Part shown: positions 63,353 through 64,000 of the stretch, one piece after another | How the letters are laid out: the number at the start of each line of letters is the position of its first letter | Numbering within the stretch: position 1 is the stretch's first letter | From: Microbulbifer agarilyticus | GTDB lineage: Bacteria > Pseudomonadota > Gammaproteobacteria > Pseudomonadales > Cellvibrionaceae | Reading direction: 5' to 3' | NCBI RefSeq assembly: GCF_001999945.1 | Contig: NZ_CP019650.1 | Coordinates: 186,001 to 250,000 of the forward strand | Length of the DNA stretch: 64,000 bases | The notes under the pieces: generated by a model | The model's input: only the letters and a program-made list of their open reading frames with translations | The model's database searches: none | What the model was told of the DNA's origin: nothing | Made by a program: the position numbers and the translations under genes

Positions 63353-64000
63353 TTACTGGTCGTCTTTGGCCGGCACGGTGGATTCCCCGCGCACCAGGTC
63401 CGCCAGAGTTTCGCGCGCGCGCACCAGATAGGTCTTGTCGCCGTCTACCAGTACTTCCGCGGCACGGGTACGCGAGTTGTAGTTGGAGCTCATGGTAAAG
63501 CCGTACGCGCCCGCCGACAGCATGGCCAGCAACTGGCCCTCTTCGAGCGCCAGTGGGCGGTGCTTGCCGAGGAAGTCGCCGGTTTCACACACCGGACCAA
63601 CGATATCCCAGCTCTCGGTGTCGCCGTTGGACGGGGTTACCGCAACGATATCCTGCCACGCCTGGTAAAGCGCCGGGCGCAGGTTGTCGTTCATGGCGGC
63701 ATCGACGATAGCAAAATTATGCTCTTCGGTGCGCTTAAGGAACTCCACTTTGGTCAGCAGTGCGCCGCCGTTGGCAGCAATGGAGCGCCCGGGTTCCAGT
63801 ACCAGTTCCAGGTCGCGGCCAGCGAGGCGCTCTTTTACCGCACCGAGGTAATCGCTCACTTGTGGCGGCTCTTCACCACGGTAGCGTACGCCCAGGCCAC
63901 CGCCCAGGTCCAAATGCTTCAGCTTGGTACCGTCTTCGGCGAGCTCATCGATCAGTACCAGCAGGCGGTCGAGGGCGTCGAGGAAGGGAGCAAGCTCGGT
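63353..64000 (-). CDS. lysA: Diaminopimelate decarboxylase (C-terminal part)
   Basis: The frame stays open to the right edge of the window, so the N-terminal half, with the PLP lysine, is missing; about 215 codons remain. HLDLGGGLGVRYRGEEPPQ binds the PLP phosphate; ELVLEPGRSIAANGG and GPVCETGDFLGKHRPL (active-site Cys) and AGAYGFTMSSNYNSR are family signatures. It decarboxylates meso-diaminopimelate to lysine and is followed by dapF. Confidence 0.95.
   Translation of the reverse strand, partial: TELAPFLDALDRLLVLIDELAEDGTKLKHLDLGGGLGVRYRGEEPPQVSDYLGAVKERLAGRDLELVLEPGRSIAANGGALLTKVEFLKRTEEHNFAIVDAAMNDNLRPALYQAWQDIVAVTPSNGDTESWDIVGPVCETGDFLGKHRPLALEEGQLLAMLSAGAYGFTMSSNYNSRTRAAEVLVDGDKTYLVRARETLADLVRGESTVPAKDDQ

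Overview
The window looks like chromosomal DNA of a marine, polysaccharide-degrading gammaproteobacterium of the Cellvibrionales type (Microbulbifer, Saccharophagus or Teredinibacter relatives). The reasons are long poly-serine linkers joining carbohydrate-binding modules to a lyase domain, a plant/algal pentosan locus, a chromosomal integron, and a core-gene order at the right-hand end (rep, comM, ubiK, glnK-amtB, sutA, DUF484, dapF, lysA) that I remember from pseudomonads. The species is not determined.

Layout. 1-2.3 kb: tail of an OprB-like porin and a secreted amidohydrolase; 2.3-3.0 kb: a PhyH-type dioxygenase. 3.1-15.3 kb: a pentosan (xylan) utilisation locus with two GH26-like endo-enzymes (one a lipoprotein), a GH43 xylosidase, a GH1 glycosidase, an AraC regulator, a GPH sugar:cation symporter, and a separate tal-xylB-xylA operon behind two palindromic LacI-type operators. 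15.6-21.3 kb: oligopeptide ABC operon oppA-B-C-D-F with a strong hairpin after oppA. 21.7-28.1 kb: YHS protein, DUF6482-like protein, a Na+/HCO3- module (nhaA, sbtA-like, small membrane protein, divergent LysR) and a CrtISO/RetSat-like oxidoreductase. 28.2-31.2 kb: a small integron, with intI behind a consensus LexA box, an attI region with unusual palindromes, and three AT-rich cassette genes with two clear attC sites. 31.5-33.3 kb: secreted poly-Ser protein with chitin-binding-like modules and a PL14-like lyase domain.

34-42.3 kb: a Fur-controlled NIS (NRPS-independent) hydroxamate siderophore operon of the bisucaberin/putrebactin type (decarboxylase, N-hydroxylase, MFS exporter, fused acyltransferase-synthetase), followed by a DUF1624 membrane protein and an SMR exporter. 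42.5-43.7 kb: a COG0523 metal GTPase behind a Zur-like palindrome. 43.8 kb: tRNA-Arg(CCG). 44.1-48.4 kb: cytochrome c5, and a DUF3604 / parvulin / HupE-UreJ triad. 48.7-50 kb: a two-gene unit of unknown function. 50-57.4 kb: housekeeping and small genes (rep, DUF3565, YaiI, two GNATs, CRY-DASH with DUF2256, comM, ubiK). 57.6-60.8 kb: a sigma54-type promoter followed by a TorF porin gene and glnK-amtB-glnB. 61-64 kb: a short SutA-like gene, a REP-like palindrome, DUF484, dapF and the 3' part of lysA.

The parts with most promise are the SOS-linked integron with an unrecognised cassette protein, the candidate beta-1,3-xylan locus, the siderophore operon with an unexplained membrane acyltransferase, and the DUF3604-parvulin-HupE triad. 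No decisive evidence for a wholly new system can be obtained from sequence reading alone; function calls rest on motif recognition from memory, without database searches.
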